Positions 35,224 through 44,154 of a stretch of 64,000 nucleotides of DNA are shown piece by piece; within the stretch, counting starts at the first letter, position 1; every line of letters begins with the position of its first letter. A program made the position numbers and the translations under genes. This DNA is from Cryobacterium luteum. GTDB lineage: Bacteria > Actinomycetota > Actinomycetes > Actinomycetales > Microbacteriaceae. The notes beneath the pieces were generated by a model that made no database searches, had not been told where the DNA came from, and was given only the letters and a program-made list of their open reading frames with translations. The stretch spans positions 372,001 to 436,000 of the forward strand of contig NZ_FOCN01000002.1 in the NCBI RefSeq assembly GCF_900110125.1. The letters are read 5' to 3'.

Positions 35224-37362
35224 CTACGCGATCAGCGCGTGCATGCCCCGCTCGAGTTCGTCGAGCGCCGCCTGAGCGGCCGAGCGCCGCTCCACCAGGG
35301 TGCCGACCGTGCTGCGGGTGTCGATGTACACCTTGAGCTTCGGCTCGGTACCGCTCGGGCGCACCATCACACGGGACCCATCGGTCAAGCGGATGCGCAG
35401 CACGTCACTCGGCGGCAGGTCGCCGAACCCCCACCGAAAGTCGTCGATCTCGTCGACGCGAATGCGGCCCACGTGGGTCGGCGGGGACTCCCGCAGCCGC
35501 GTCATCACGAGCGCAATCGTCGACAGCTCGCTGACCCGCACCGAGATCTGGCCCGAGGCGTAGTGTCCGAATTTCTCACTGAAGCGGTCGAGATACCCGG
35601 CGAGGGTCGTCCCCTCCGCCTTGAGGTCACTCACCAGCGAGAGCAGCGCGACGGCGGCCGAAATACCGTCCTTGTCGCGCACGGTCTCCGGGTTCACCAG
35701 GTAGCCCAGCGCCTCCTCGAAGCCGTAGACCAGCCCCGGCACGCGGGATACCCATTTGAAGCCGGTGAGGGTCTCGACGAAACGCAGGCCGTAGGCATCC
35801 GCTACCGCGTGCAGCGCCGGCGTCGACACGATCGAGCAGGCCAGCGTGCCCGTGTTGTCAGCGGCAACAGCGTCGGGATCGGGGGAGGTGAGCGCGGCGG
35901 CGCGCCAGCCGAGAACGGCGCCGACCTCGTTGCCGCTCAACCGCCGAAAACCGCTCGCGCTCGACAGGTCGGGGATGGCGACGGCGAGACGGTCAGCATC
36001 CGGATCGTTGGCGATGATGAGTTCGGCGCCCACCTCGCGCGCGGTCTCGTAGGCGAGGTCCATCGCGCCGGGCTCTTCCGGGTTCGGAAACGCCACGGTC
36101 GGAAAAGCGGCGTCGGGGGCGATCTGCGCGTCGACGAGGGTTGGCAGGTCGAAACCCGCCTTCTCCAGCACTCGGCGGGTGGTGTCCCAGCCGACCCCGT
36201 GCATGGCCGTGTACACCGCGTTCACCTGCGCGCGCGGTGTGTGCGCGAGTGACGCCGTGGCAGCGATGTAGGCGAGCACCACGTCTTCCTCGGCGGTCTC
36301 ATACGCGCCGCGCGGAAGCTTCAACACCTGTTCGTCGGCGGCAACGCGCAGAATTTCGTCCGAGATGGCCTTGTCGTCGGGGGAGACGATCTGCGCGCCG
36401 TTGTTCGCACCGCCGAGGTACACCTTGTAGCCGTTGTCGTTCGGCGGGTTGTGCGACGCGGTCACCATCACACCGCAACTGGTGTCGAGGTGGCGCACCG
36501 CGAAGGCCAGCACGGGCGTCGGCAGTAACCGCGGCAAGAGGATGGCGCGCACCCCCGCGCCCGCCATGATCGCCGCCGTGTCGGTCGCGAAAACGTGGGA
36601 ATTCTTGCGTCCGTCGTAGCCGATGACGACCGACGGTGTCACTCCCGGGGCGGCACGCCGCCGCAGGTAGGTGGCGAGGCCGGCCGCGGCCTGCGAGACG
36701 AGCACGCGGTTCATCCGGTTCGGGCCGGCGGAGATCTCGCCGCGCAGCCCGGCCGTGCCGAAGGCGAGCCGGGTGTCGAAGCGGGAGTGCAGGTTCGACA
36801 GAGCCACGGTGTCGCCGTCGTCGACGGCGTTGATCAGCGTGCGCAACTGCGCCTGGGTCTCCGGGTCGGGATCCTGGTTGAGCCAGGCCCTGGCCGCCTG
36901 CAGCAGCGCCGCGGTGCGGTCGGTCGAGGCCGGCGGGGTCTCCTGGGCGAGCGGAGCGGTGGCGAGGTCGTCGTCCCCGGTGCTGCCCGGGGTGATCGTC
37001 GAAATGGCGACCGTCGGTTCGAAATCATCGTCGGTATTCTGTGTGAGGGGCGCACCGGCATCCGAGCGGGAATCGTCGGGAATGATCGGCAGGGCGCGGG
37101 TCGGCGTCGGGTCCTCGTCGGCGTCATCAGAGTCGGTGACGCGGGGCGCGGCATCCGCTGCCGTCGCAGGCGCAGCAGCAGGCGCCGCAACGGGCGCAGC
37201 AGCAACGGGCGCAGCCGCAACGGGCGCAGCATTGGGCGGCGTGACGGGGACGGAAGCGGGCGACGCGGCATCCGTTGCCGAAGCCGGCGGGCCGGAGTGG
37301 CGGCCGCCGGTGCGCTCTGCCGGACGGTCGACCTCCGAACCGGGCTCGCCCTGGCCGGTCAC
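35224..37362 (-). CDS. phosphoglucomutase/phosphomannomutase-family enzyme with long disordered N-terminus
   Basis: A 712-residue alpha-D-phosphohexomutase-family protein. The catalytic part begins near residue 150 (TDRTAALLQAARAWLNQDPDPETQ) and shows RLAFGTAGLRGEISAGPNRMN, the active serine Ser303 in MVTASHNPPNDNGYK, the metal loop ANDPDADRLAV, the sugar loop GFEEALGY and the phosphate loop MVRPSGTEPKLK. This matches long-form actinobacterial mutases (PgmB/PGM2-like, possibly phosphopentomutase). The first 150 residues are Ala/Pro-rich then acidic, with APVAAAPVAA repeats encoded by short tandem DNA repeats; they have no fold I recognise. The GTG at 37362 overlaps the pnp stop (GTGA), which supports the long form. 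Confidence 0.9.
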   Translation of the reverse strand: MTGQGEPGSEVDRPAERTGGRHSGPPASATDAASPASVPVTPPNAAPVAAAPVAAAPVAAPAAAPATAADAAPRVTDSDDADEDPTPTRALPIIPDDSRSDAGAPLTQNTDDDFEPTVAISTITPGSTGDDDLATAPLAQETPPASTDRTAALLQAARAWLNQDPDPETQAQLRTLINAVDDGDTVALSNLHSRFDTRLAFGTAGLRGEISAGPNRMNRVLVSQAAAGLATYLRRRAAPGVTPSVVIGYDGRKNSHVFATDTAAIMAGAGVRAILLPRLLPTPVLAFAVRHLDTSCGVMVTASHNPPNDNGYKVYLGGANNGAQIVSPDDKAISDEILRVAADEQVLKLPRGAYETAEEDVVLAYIAATASLAHTPRAQVNAVYTAMHGVGWDTTRRVLEKAGFDLPTLVDAQIAPDAAFPTVAFPNPEEPGAMDLAYETAREVGAELIIANDPDADRLAVAIPDLSSASGFRRLSGNEVGAVLGWRAAALTSPDPDAVAADNTGTLACSIVSTPALHAVADAYGLRFVETLTGFKWVSRVPGLVYGFEEALGYLVNPETVRDKDGISAAVALLSLVSDLKAEGTTLAGYLDRFSEKFGHYASGQISVRVSELSTIALVMTRLRESPPTHVGRIRVDEIDDFRWGFGDLPPSDVLRIRLTDGSRVMVRPSGTEPKLKVYIDTRSTVGTLVERRSAAQAALDELERGMHALIA

Positions 37363-38192
37363 AGTGCGGCCACGATCCGCGCGAGCAGCGCGCTGATCAC
37401 CGGTTCAGCGAGCGCACCGGCCTCGATCACTTCACCGTGGCTGAGCGGAGTCTTCTGAATGCCGGCCGCGAGGTTGGTGATGAGCGAGAGGCCCAGCACC
37501 TCCATGCCGGCCTGTCGGGCCGCGATGGCTTCGAGCGCGGTCGACATGCCCACGATGTGGCCGCCGATGGCCTTGGCCATCTGCACCTCGGCCGGGGTCT
37601 CGTAGTGCGGCCCGCGAAACTGGCAGTACACACCCTCGTCGAGGGTTGGGTCGATGCTGCGGGCCAGGTCGCGCAGCCGCTGCGAGTACAGGTCGGTCAG
37701 GTCGACGAAGGTTGCGCCCTCGAGCGGCGAATCACAGGTGAGGTTGATGTGGTCGCTGATCAGCACCGGGGTTCCCGGCGTCCACGATTCACGGATGCCG
37801 CCGGCCCCGTTGGTCAAAATCATCGTCGTCGCTCCGGTCGCCGCCGCCGTGCGCACACTGTGCACGACCCGGCGCACACCGTGGCCCTCGTAGTAGTGGG
37901 TGCGGGCGCCGATCACGAGTGCGCGCTTGCCGCCGGGCAACAGAATGGAGCGCAGCGTGCCGGCGTGACCGGCCAGCGCGGGGGCGCTGAACCCGGTGAT
38001 GTCCGCAGCGGCCACGGTGTGCGTGGTCTCACCGATCAGGTCGGCGGCCTTGGCCCAGCCGCTGCCGAGCGTGAGAGCGATGTCGTGCCGGGGGACTCCC
38101 GTGATGCCGGCGATCTCCGCGGCGGCTGACCGTGCTGCCTCGAACGGATCTGTTTCGGGCAGGTCTAACGGGTTGATCTCGTTCGTGAACAT
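37359..38192 (-). CDS. purine-nucleoside phosphorylase (trimeric type)
   Basis: A 277-residue enzyme splitting inosine/guanosine with phosphate into base and ribose 1-phosphate. Features are LTLGSGWAKAADLIG (phosphate loop), GHAGTLRSILLPGGKRALVIGARTHYYEGH, TNGAGGIRESWTPGTPVLISDHINLT, YCQFRGPHYETPAEVQM (ribose and base site) and VGMSTALEAIAARQAGMEVLGLSLITNLAAG, the PNP/MTAP signature. The order pnp-mutase-GTGA suggests that ribose 1-phosphate is passed to the mutase. It is divergent from lpdA. Confidence 0.95.
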   Translation of the reverse strand: MFTNEINPLDLPETDPFEAARSAAAEIAGITGVPRHDIALTLGSGWAKAADLIGETTHTVAAADITGFSAPALAGHAGTLRSILLPGGKRALVIGARTHYYEGHGVRRVVHSVRTAAATGATTMILTNGAGGIRESWTPGTPVLISDHINLTCDSPLEGATFVDLTDLYSQRLRDLARSIDPTLDEGVYCQFRGPHYETPAEVQMAKAIGGHIVGMSTALEAIAARQAGMEVLGLSLITNLAAGIQKTPLSHGEVIEAGALAEPVISALLARIVAAL

Positions 38193-38374
38193 TTCACTAC
38201 TCTAGAACCCCCATCGCGGGCATGGAGATTCTGCGCGAATTCTGCTCATCGGCGCGCCGAACGGGCGCCGAGACGCCCATTCGGTGCGTTTTCGCCCATT
38301 TCGGGGGACAAAGCAGGCGGCGTCGGCCCGCAGACGGTTTTGTGAGGGGTGCGCGGGCCACGAGAATGGACTAC

Positions 38375-39811
38375 ATGGCCTATGAGTTCGAACGCAAGCA
38401 GCGCATCGCAGTATTAGGCGGTGGGCCCGGCGGATACGAAGCGGCCATCGCCGGAGCACAACAGGGTGCCGACGTCACCCTCATTGAAAGCGTCGGTGTC
38501 GGCGGTTCAGCCGTGATCACCGACGTCGTCCCTTCCAAGTCGCTCATCGCCACGGCCGAGGCTTCGAACTCGATCGGCGAGGCCACCGACCTGGGCGTGC
38601 AGTTCTTCGTACGCGGCGAGACCGGCAAACCGCTGCGCCCCGAAGTGGCCATCAACCTGGCCGCCGTGAACAAGCGACTGCTCGCTCTCGCCCGCCAGCA
38701 GTCCGAAGACATGAAGGCCACGCTCATTCGCGCCGGCGTGCGCTACGTGCAGGGCCACGGACGTCTCGACGGCACCACCGGCATCATCGTCGCCACCTCG
38801 GGCGACGCAACGGCCACCGACTTCGACCGCATCGACGCCGACACCCTCGTCGTCTCGGTAGGAGCCAGCCCGCGCGTGCTGGCCTCGGCCATGCCCGACG
38901 GTGAGCGCATCCTCACCTGGACCCAGCTCTACAACCTCAAGGCCATTCCCGAACACCTCATCGTGGTCGGCTCCGGTGTGACCGGCGCCGAGTTCGCCTC
39001 CGCCTACCGCGCCCTCGGCGCGAAGGTCACCCTCATTTCCAGCCGTGACCAGGTTCTGCCCGGTGAAGACGCCGACGCCGCCAACGTCATCGAGAACGTC
39101 TTTAAGCGCAACGGCATGACCGTGCTTTCCAAGTCGCGAGCCTCCTCGGTTGAACGCACCCCGACCGGCGTCGTCGCCACCCTCGCCGACGGACGCACGG
39201 TCGAAGGCAGCCACTGCCTCATCGCCGTCGGCTCCATTCCGAACACCGCCAATATCGGCCTCGAGCAGGCCGGGGTGCAGATCACCGACTCCGGGCACAT
39301 CCAGGTCAACCGGGTCGCCCGCACCTCGATTCCGAACATCTACGCGGCCGGCGACTGCACGACCGAGATCCCGCTGGCCTCCGTGGCTTCTATGATGGGC
39401 CGCACCGCGGTGTTCCACGCCATGGGCGACACCGTCAACCCCATCGAGATTCGCAACGTGGCCGCGAACATCTTCACCCAGCCCGAGATCGCCACCGTCG
39501 GCTACACCCAGAAGCAGATCGAAGACGGACTCGCCCAGGGCGAGATCTACAAGCTGCCCCTGTCGCAAAACCCGCGGGCCAAGATGATGGGAATCAAGGA
39601 CGGCTTCGTTAAGCTGTTCGCCCGCACCGGCAGCGGCACTGTCATCGGCGGCGTCATCGTGGCCCCCAAGGCCAGCGAGCTCATCTTTCCGCTCGCCCTG
39701 GCCGTCGAACACCGACTCACCGTCGACGAGGTCGCCCGCACCTTCCCGGTCTACCCCTCGCTCACCGGCTCCATAACGGATGCCGCGCGAGCGATGCACG
39801 TAGTCCTCTAG
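38375..39811 (+). CDS. lpdA: LpdA-like NAD(P)H-quinone dehydrogenase (flavoprotein of the disulfide-reductase fold)
   Basis: A 478-residue FAD protein. The FAD loop is AVLGGGPGGYEAA, the NAD loop VVGSGVTGAEFAS and the second FAD motif IYAAGDCTTEIPLASVA. Where disulfide reductases carry CxxxxC, this protein reads VGVGGSAVITDVVPSKSL with no cysteine, and the C-terminal His-Glu pair is replaced by FPVYPSLTGS. That is the pattern of mycobacterial LpdA (Rv3303c), a quinone reductase rather than a lipoamide dehydrogenase. I chose the ATG at 38375 (MAYEFERKQR); an ATG at 38366 adds three residues. A strong hairpin follows 70 bp after the stop. Confidence 0.9.
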   Translation: MAYEFERKQRIAVLGGGPGGYEAAIAGAQQGADVTLIESVGVGGSAVITDVVPSKSLIATAEASNSIGEATDLGVQFFVRGETGKPLRPEVAINLAAVNKRLLALARQQSEDMKATLIRAGVRYVQGHGRLDGTTGIIVATSGDATATDFDRIDADTLVVSVGASPRVLASAMPDGERILTWTQLYNLKAIPEHLIVVGSGVTGAEFASAYRALGAKVTLISSRDQVLPGEDADAANVIENVFKRNGMTVLSKSRASSVERTPTGVVATLADGRTVEGSHCLIAVGSIPNTANIGLEQAGVQITDSGHIQVNRVARTSIPNIYAAGDCTTEIPLASVASMMGRTAVFHAMGDTVNPIEIRNVAANIFTQPEIATVGYTQKQIEDGLAQGEIYKLPLSQNPRAKMMGIKDGFVKLFARTGSGTVIGGVIVAPKASELIFPLALAVEHRLTVDEVARTFPVYPSLTGSITDAARAMHVVL

Positions 39812-39880
39812 TTCCCGACGCCCTGCGCATGCTTCCGTCGACGGGGTTGGGGGCAGGGCATCCGCTCCTCAGCTCAAACA

Positions 39881-39941
39881 ATGCCGGTTTCCAGGAAGAG
39901 ATCCGAGAAAAGCGTTCGGATCCCTTCCTGAAAACCGGCAT
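39881..39941 (+). terminator. 3' hairpin of lpdA with nine-base loop
   Basis: Arms of 26 bp (39,881-39,906 and 39,916-39,941; 24 of 26 paired) enclose the loop GAAAAGCGT. It begins 70 bp after the lpdA stop. It lacks a T tract, so intrinsic termination by the textbook mechanism is doubtful, but its size and position suggest a 3'-end RNA structure. The loop is shared with the hairpin at 40,054-40,110. Confidence 0.65.
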
Positions 39942-40053
39942 AACTCGTCACCCCGCGAATACCCCGCCCCCGCCCGGTCCCGCAGATACTCTCGCGTCGG
40001 ACAAACGCATGTGACCGGCCTCGGGGGCCGGGTTATTCGCGGAGTTGCGAGTT

Positions 40054-40110
40054 TTGCGGTGTTTCAGGGCTCTGCGCACGCTTTTCGCGCAGGGCCCTGG
40101 AACATCGCAA
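40054..40110 (-). terminator. 3' hairpin of the carboxylase alpha gene with the same loop
   Basis: Arms 40,054-40,077 and 40,087-40,110 pair over 24 positions with four mismatches or wobbles around the loop ACGCTTTTC, which on the minus strand is GAAAAGCGT, identical to the lpdA hairpin loop. On the minus strand both also share TTCCAGG before and CCTGAAA after the apical stem. It starts 96 bp after the leftward gene's stop. Confidence 0.65.
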
Positions 40111-40205
40111 TGTTTGAGCGGGGAGCGGATGACCCGGTTTCCGGGGCCTACCTCGAAAGCATGCGCCAGCCTCCGAAACGCACGGCCGACGGGAAAACGA
40201 AGGGG

Positions 40206-41984
40206 CTAGGCGGCGTCGGAGACCGTCAGCAGGACGCTGCCGGAGGAGACCGTCTCGCCGACGACCGCAGTGACGTTGCCGACGGTGCCGTCGCGGTGCG
40301 CGACGAGCGGCTGCTCCATCTTCATGGCCTCGAGCACGAGCAGCAGGTCGCCCTTGACGACCGTGTCACCCTCGGCGACGAGCAGCTTGACGATGGTCGC
40401 CTGCATCGGTGCCTTGATGGCGTCTCCGGTGGCGGTGTCGACGGCGTGCAGGCCGCCGCGACGCTTGGGTGCCGGTCCGACCGAGCGGGCGCTCGCGCCG
40501 CCGGGCAGCAGCCGGGTGGGCAGGGTCACCTCGATGCGGCGTCCCTCCACCTCCACGACGATACTGTGGCGTTTCTGCGGTCCGGCGGCGTCTTCCATGC
40601 TGCCGCTCCACGGTTCGATGTCGTTCTCGAACTCGGTCTCGATCCAGCGGGTGAAGACGGTGAAGGGTTGGCCGTCGGTCGGTGCGAAGGCGGGATCGCG
40701 CACGACCTTGCGGTGGAAGGGCAGCACGGTGGGAAGGCCGGCCACTTCGAACTCGTCGAGGGCGCGGCGCGAACGCTCCAGCGCCTCTTCGCGGGTCGCG
40801 CCGGTGACGATGAGCTTGGCGATGAGCGAGTCGAACGATCCGCTGATCACATCGCCGGACTGCACGCCGGTGTCGACACGCACGCCGGGGCCGCCGGCCG
40901 GCTTGAACACGTGCACCGGGCCGGGCGCGGGCAGAAAGCCGCGGCCGGCATCCTCTCCATTGATGCGAAATTCAAACGAGTGAGCGGATGCGACGGGGTC
41001 GCCGTAGGTGAGCTCCCCACCCTCGGCGAGACGGAACTGTTCGCGCACCAGGTCGATGCCGGTGACCTCTTCGGAGACGGTGTGCTCGACCTGCAGGCGG
41101 GTGTTGACCTCGAGGAACGACACCGTTCCGTCCTGGCCGATGAGAAACTCGCAGGTGCCGGCGCCCAGGTAGCCGACCTCTTTCAGAATGGCCTTGGAGG
41201 CTCGATACATCTCGGTCGTCTGCGCGTCGGTGAGGAACGGGGCCGGAGCTTCTTCGACGAGCTTCTGGTGCCGGCGCTGCAGCGAGCAGTCGCGGGTCGA
41301 TACGACGACGACGTTGCCGAACGCGTCGGCCAGGCATTGGGTTTCCACGTGGCGGGGGGAGTCGAGGTACTTCTCGACGAAGCATTCGCCGCGACCGAAG
41401 GCGGTGATGGCCTCGCGGGTGGCCGAGTCGAACATCTCGGCGACCTCGTCGCGGGTGCGGGCCACCTTGAGGCCACGCCCGCCGCCACCGAAAGCGGCCT
41501 TGATCGCCACGGGAAGGCCGTGCACGTCGACGAAGGCGAGCACCTCGGCTGCGTCGGTGCAGGGGTTCAGGGTGCCGGGTGCCATCGGCGCGTTGACCTT
41601 CTCGGCGATCTTGCGGGCCGAGACCTTGTCGCCGAGCTGCTCGATGGCTTCGGGCGACGGCCCGATCCAGATGAGCCCGGCACTGATCACGGCGCGGGCG
41701 AAGTCGGCGTTCTCGGCCAGAAAGCCGTAGCCGGGGTGCACGGCGTCAGCGCCGCTCCGCCGGGCGATCGACAAAATCTTGTCGATGACGAGGTAGGTTT
41801 CGGCGCCGCTGGTGCCGTCGAGACCGTACGCCTCGTCAGCGAGACGGGCGTGCAGGGAATCGCGATCCTGGTCGGCGTAGACGGCGACAGAGAGAATTCC
41901 ACTGTCTTTCGCGGCACGGATGACCCGAACGGCGATCTCGCCTCGGTTGGCGATGAGGACCTTCGTTATGAGTGACACAATCAC
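40206..41984 (-). CDS. accA3: acyl-CoA (acetyl/propionyl) carboxylase alpha subunit: biotin carboxylase plus biotin carrier
   Basis: A 592-residue protein that carboxylates its own biotin using ATP and bicarbonate, for malonyl- or methylmalonyl-CoA synthesis. Biotin-carboxylase motifs are [20 protein letters not shown], the ATP-grasp loop [33 protein letters not shown] and the catalytic [18 protein letters not shown]. The C-terminal carrier domain has the biotinylated Lys555 in [10 protein letters not shown]. Length and layout match actinobacterial AccA3. The GTG at 41984 or 41978 is the start. The beta and epsilon subunits and biotin ligase are encoded at 47,771-50,711. Confidence 0.95.
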   Translation of the reverse strand: MIVSLITKVLIANRGEIAVRVIRAAKDSGILSVAVYADQDRDSLHARLADEAYGLDGTSGAETYLVIDKILSIARRSGADAVHPGYGFLAENADFARAVISAGLIWIGPSPEAIEQLGDKVSARKIAEKVNAPMAPGTLNPCTDAAEVLAFVDVHGLPVAIKAAFGGGGRGLKVARTRDEVAEMFDSATREAITAFGRGECFVEKYLDSPRHVETQCLADAFGNVVVVSTRDCSLQRRHQKLVEEAPAPFLTDAQTTEMYRASKAILKEVGYLGAGTCEFLIGQDGTVSFLEVNTRLQVEHTVSEEVTGIDLVREQFRLAEGGELTYGDPVASAHSFEFRINGEDAGRGFLPAPGPVHVFKPAGGPGVRVDTGVQSGDVISGSFDSLIAKLIVTGATREEALERSRRALDEFEVAGLPTVLPFHRKVVRDPAFAPTDGQPFTVFTRWIETEFENDIEPWSGSMEDAAGPQKRHSIVVEVEGRRIEVTLPTRLLPGGASARSVGPAPKRRGGLHAVDTATGDAIKAPMQATIVKLLVAEGDTVVKGDLLLVLEAMKMEQPLVAHRDGTVGNVTAVVGETVSSGSVLLTVSDAA

Positions 41985-42063
41985 CTAGCCTATTGCCCCG
42001 TGCCACATCCCTTTTGGTTCTGTCCCACAAAAAGACTCGGCAGATTCTTGCGGATGCCTACAA

Positions 42064-42714
42064 TTACAGCGCTCCCGGGCGATTCCACAGGGTCGGCCAC
42101 TCGTGTCCGAGGGCCCGCACCAGGCGCCGCAGCGTGGGCAGTGACAGCCCCACCACCGTTGACGGGTCGCCGACGATGCTCGTGATGAAGGGAGCGCCAA
42201 GGCTGTCGATGGTGAACGCGCCAGCCACGAAGAGGGGCTCACCGGTGGCGATATAGGCGTCGAGTTCGGCATCGTCGAGGTCGTCGGCGAAGGTCACCTC
42301 GGCCACCGCAACCGCGCCGATCGCCCGGCCGGGCACACCATCGGCGAGCTCGATCAGCCAATGCCCGGAGTACAGGGTGCCGGTGCGCCCGCGCTGGCGT
42401 TCCCAGCGTTCGCGCGCGGCATCCGCTGTGTGCGGCTTGCCGTAGATCACGTCGTCCAGCACGAACACCGAGTCACCGCCGAGCAGCAGCCCGTTTAGCG
42501 GTTCGGCCAGCCGAGCGGATGCCGCAGCCTCCGCTTTGGCGCGCGCCAGCAGCTCCACGAGCACTCGCGGCTCAAGCGCTGAGCCGCGCACGGTCTCGGT
42601 CTCGGCGACGACCCGCGCCTCGTCCACGTCGGGGTTGATCAGCACCGGCTCGATGCCGGCTGCGCGCAGCAGGGCGAGACGGGCCGGAGACGTGGAGGCC
42701 AGATAGAGGCGCAT
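42064..42714 (-). CDS. maf: Maf-like nucleoside triphosphate pyrophosphatase
   Basis: A 216-residue house-cleaning pyrophosphatase that hydrolyses modified or specific NTPs. Signature segments are LYLASTSPARLALLRAAG (substrate loop), GGDSVFVLDDVIYGKP (catalytic Asp), YSGHWLIE and the C-terminal YIATGEPLFVAGAFTIDSLGAPFITSIVGDPSTVVGLSL. The ATG at 42714 is preceded by AAGGA seven bases upstream; the longer frame to 42744 has no support. The Maf-carboxylase neighbourhood is common in actinobacteria. Confidence 0.93.
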   Translation of the reverse strand: MRLYLASTSPARLALLRAAGIEPVLINPDVDEARVVAETETVRGSALEPRVLVELLARAKAEAAASARLAEPLNGLLLGGDSVFVLDDVIYGKPHTADAARERWERQRGRTGTLYSGHWLIELADGVPGRAIGAVAVAEVTFADDLDDAELDAYIATGEPLFVAGAFTIDSLGAPFITSIVGDPSTVVGLSLPTLRRLVRALGHEWPTLWNRPGAL

Positions 42715-42799
42715 GATGATCCTTTTCAAACGAGGCGTGGGCATCCATTCAAGCAGGCGGCAACCGGCAGCCGGCCAGGCGGTGTGGGATCATCGTTAG

Positions 42800-44116
42800 A
42801 TGAGCAACACGAGTAGCCAGCCCGCCACCCCCGCCCCGACGTCGTCTGCGACGGTCGGCGACGAGCTTGAGCTCGACATCACCAACGTCGCCCACGGCGG
42901 AATTTTCATCGCCCGGCACGAGGGCCGCGTCATCTTCGTGAGCGACACCCTGCCGGGGGAGCGGGTGCGCGCCCGCCTCACCGAGGCCAACCACAAGAGC
43001 TTCTGGCGGGCCGAGACCGTCGCTGTCATCGACGCCGCAACCGAACGTCAGCCGCACATCTGGAGTGCGGCCTCCGTGGAGCGTGCTCCCGAAGACCGCG
43101 CCGGCGGGGCCGAATTCGGTCACATCGAGCTCGGCTTCCAACGCGAACTCAAACGTCAGGTGCTCGCCGACGCGCTGCAGCGCATGGCCGGGATCGTCAC
43201 CGATGTGGTCGTGGAGCCGGTCGCGGTCAGCGCGAAAGCCAGCCCGGGTGACGCGATGGACGGCACCGGATGGCGCACCAGGGTGAGCCTGCACGTGGCC
43301 GACGACGGAACCATCGGCCCGTACGCCGCGCGCAGCCACCGGGTCATCCCGGTCGACGACCTGCCGCTCGCCGAGCACGAGCTCGAACTGCGCGCCCCGC
43401 TCGACACTCTCTTTCACAACGCGGCGAAGATCGATCTGGTCGCGCCGAGCAAGGGCGACGTGCAGGTGCTCGTCTCGGCCAAAGACGCCACCGGTAAGCC
43501 CAAGCGGGTGCCGCACGGGCTGATCCACGAGATCGTCGCCGACCGGGAGTTTGAACTGGACCGTTCCGGATTCTGGCAGGTGCACTCGATGGCCGCCGAC
43601 ACCCTGTACCACGCCGTGCAGAACATCATCGATCCGAACATCTTCGACCCGCGCGCCTCCAACCTCGACCTCTACGGCGGCGTCGGCCTGCTGGCCGCAG
43701 CCGTCGGCGACCGGTTCGGTTCGACGACCCGCATCACCTCGGTGGAAAGCGACCCGGACGCGGTCGCCTTCGCCGCCCGCAACCTCAAGGAATGGGCCGG
43801 AGCAACCGCGGAAGCCGACCGCGTCGACCGTTTTCTGCAGCGTCTGCTGCGCGAAGCGGATGCTGCGGAGCGTGCCCGCCTCGCCGCCGCCACCGTCGTG
43901 CTCGACCCGCCGAGGTCCGGCGCCGGAGCGGCCGTCGTCGACCAGCTTGTGACCCTCGCCCCGCAGCAGATCGTGTACGTGGCCTGCGACCCGGTGGCGC
44001 TCGCCCGCGATGTGGCACTGTTCGCGAAGCAGGGCTACCAGCTAAAAACCCTGCGCGCTTTCGACCTGTTCCCCAACACCCACCACGTCGAAGCCGTCGC
44101 CCTGCTCTGCAAATAG
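42800..44116 (+). CDS. TRAM-domain class I RNA methyltransferase (TrmA/RlmD family)
   Basis: A 438-residue SAM-dependent methyltransferase that probably methylates a uridine C5 in rRNA or tRNA. Residues about 20-80 are a TRAM/OB domain (ELDITNVAHGGIFIARHEGRVIFVSDTLPGERV). The methyltransferase core shows FWQVHSMAADTLYHAV, LDLYGGVGLLAAAVGDRF (SAM loop), VVLDPPRSGAG and the catalytic cysteine in VYVACDPVALARDVALF, ending FPNTHHVEAVALL. The four-cysteine iron-sulfur cluster of RlmD is not evident. Divergent from maf. Confidence 0.9.
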   Translation: MSNTSSQPATPAPTSSATVGDELELDITNVAHGGIFIARHEGRVIFVSDTLPGERVRARLTEANHKSFWRAETVAVIDAATERQPHIWSAASVERAPEDRAGGAEFGHIELGFQRELKRQVLADALQRMAGIVTDVVVEPVAVSAKASPGDAMDGTGWRTRVSLHVADDGTIGPYAARSHRVIPVDDLPLAEHELELRAPLDTLFHNAAKIDLVAPSKGDVQVLVSAKDATGKPKRVPHGLIHEIVADREFELDRSGFWQVHSMAADTLYHAVQNIIDPNIFDPRASNLDLYGGVGLLAAAVGDRFGSTTRITSVESDPDAVAFAARNLKEWAGATAEADRVDRFLQRLLREADAAERARLAAATVVLDPPRSGAGAAVVDQLVTLAPQQIVYVACDPVALARDVALFAKQGYQLKTLRAFDLFPNTHHVEAVALLCK

Positions 44117-44154
44117 CTATCGTTGACACTAGACAATCCGAAAGCAGCCACACC

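Larger units (their letters stand above)
39812..40205. other. 394-bp gap between convergent lpdA and carboxylase alpha genes
   Basis: No gene is supported here. The gap holds two large hairpins, 39,881-39,941 and 40,054-40,110, described separately, separated by about 110 bp of C-rich sequence. Everything in it is consistent with a double 3'-end region. Confidence 0.6.

Noticed and set aside
40011..41975. 654-codon open frame on the plus strand
   Set aside because: Antisense to the carboxylase alpha gene; low-complexity Asp/Gly/Arg/His composition.
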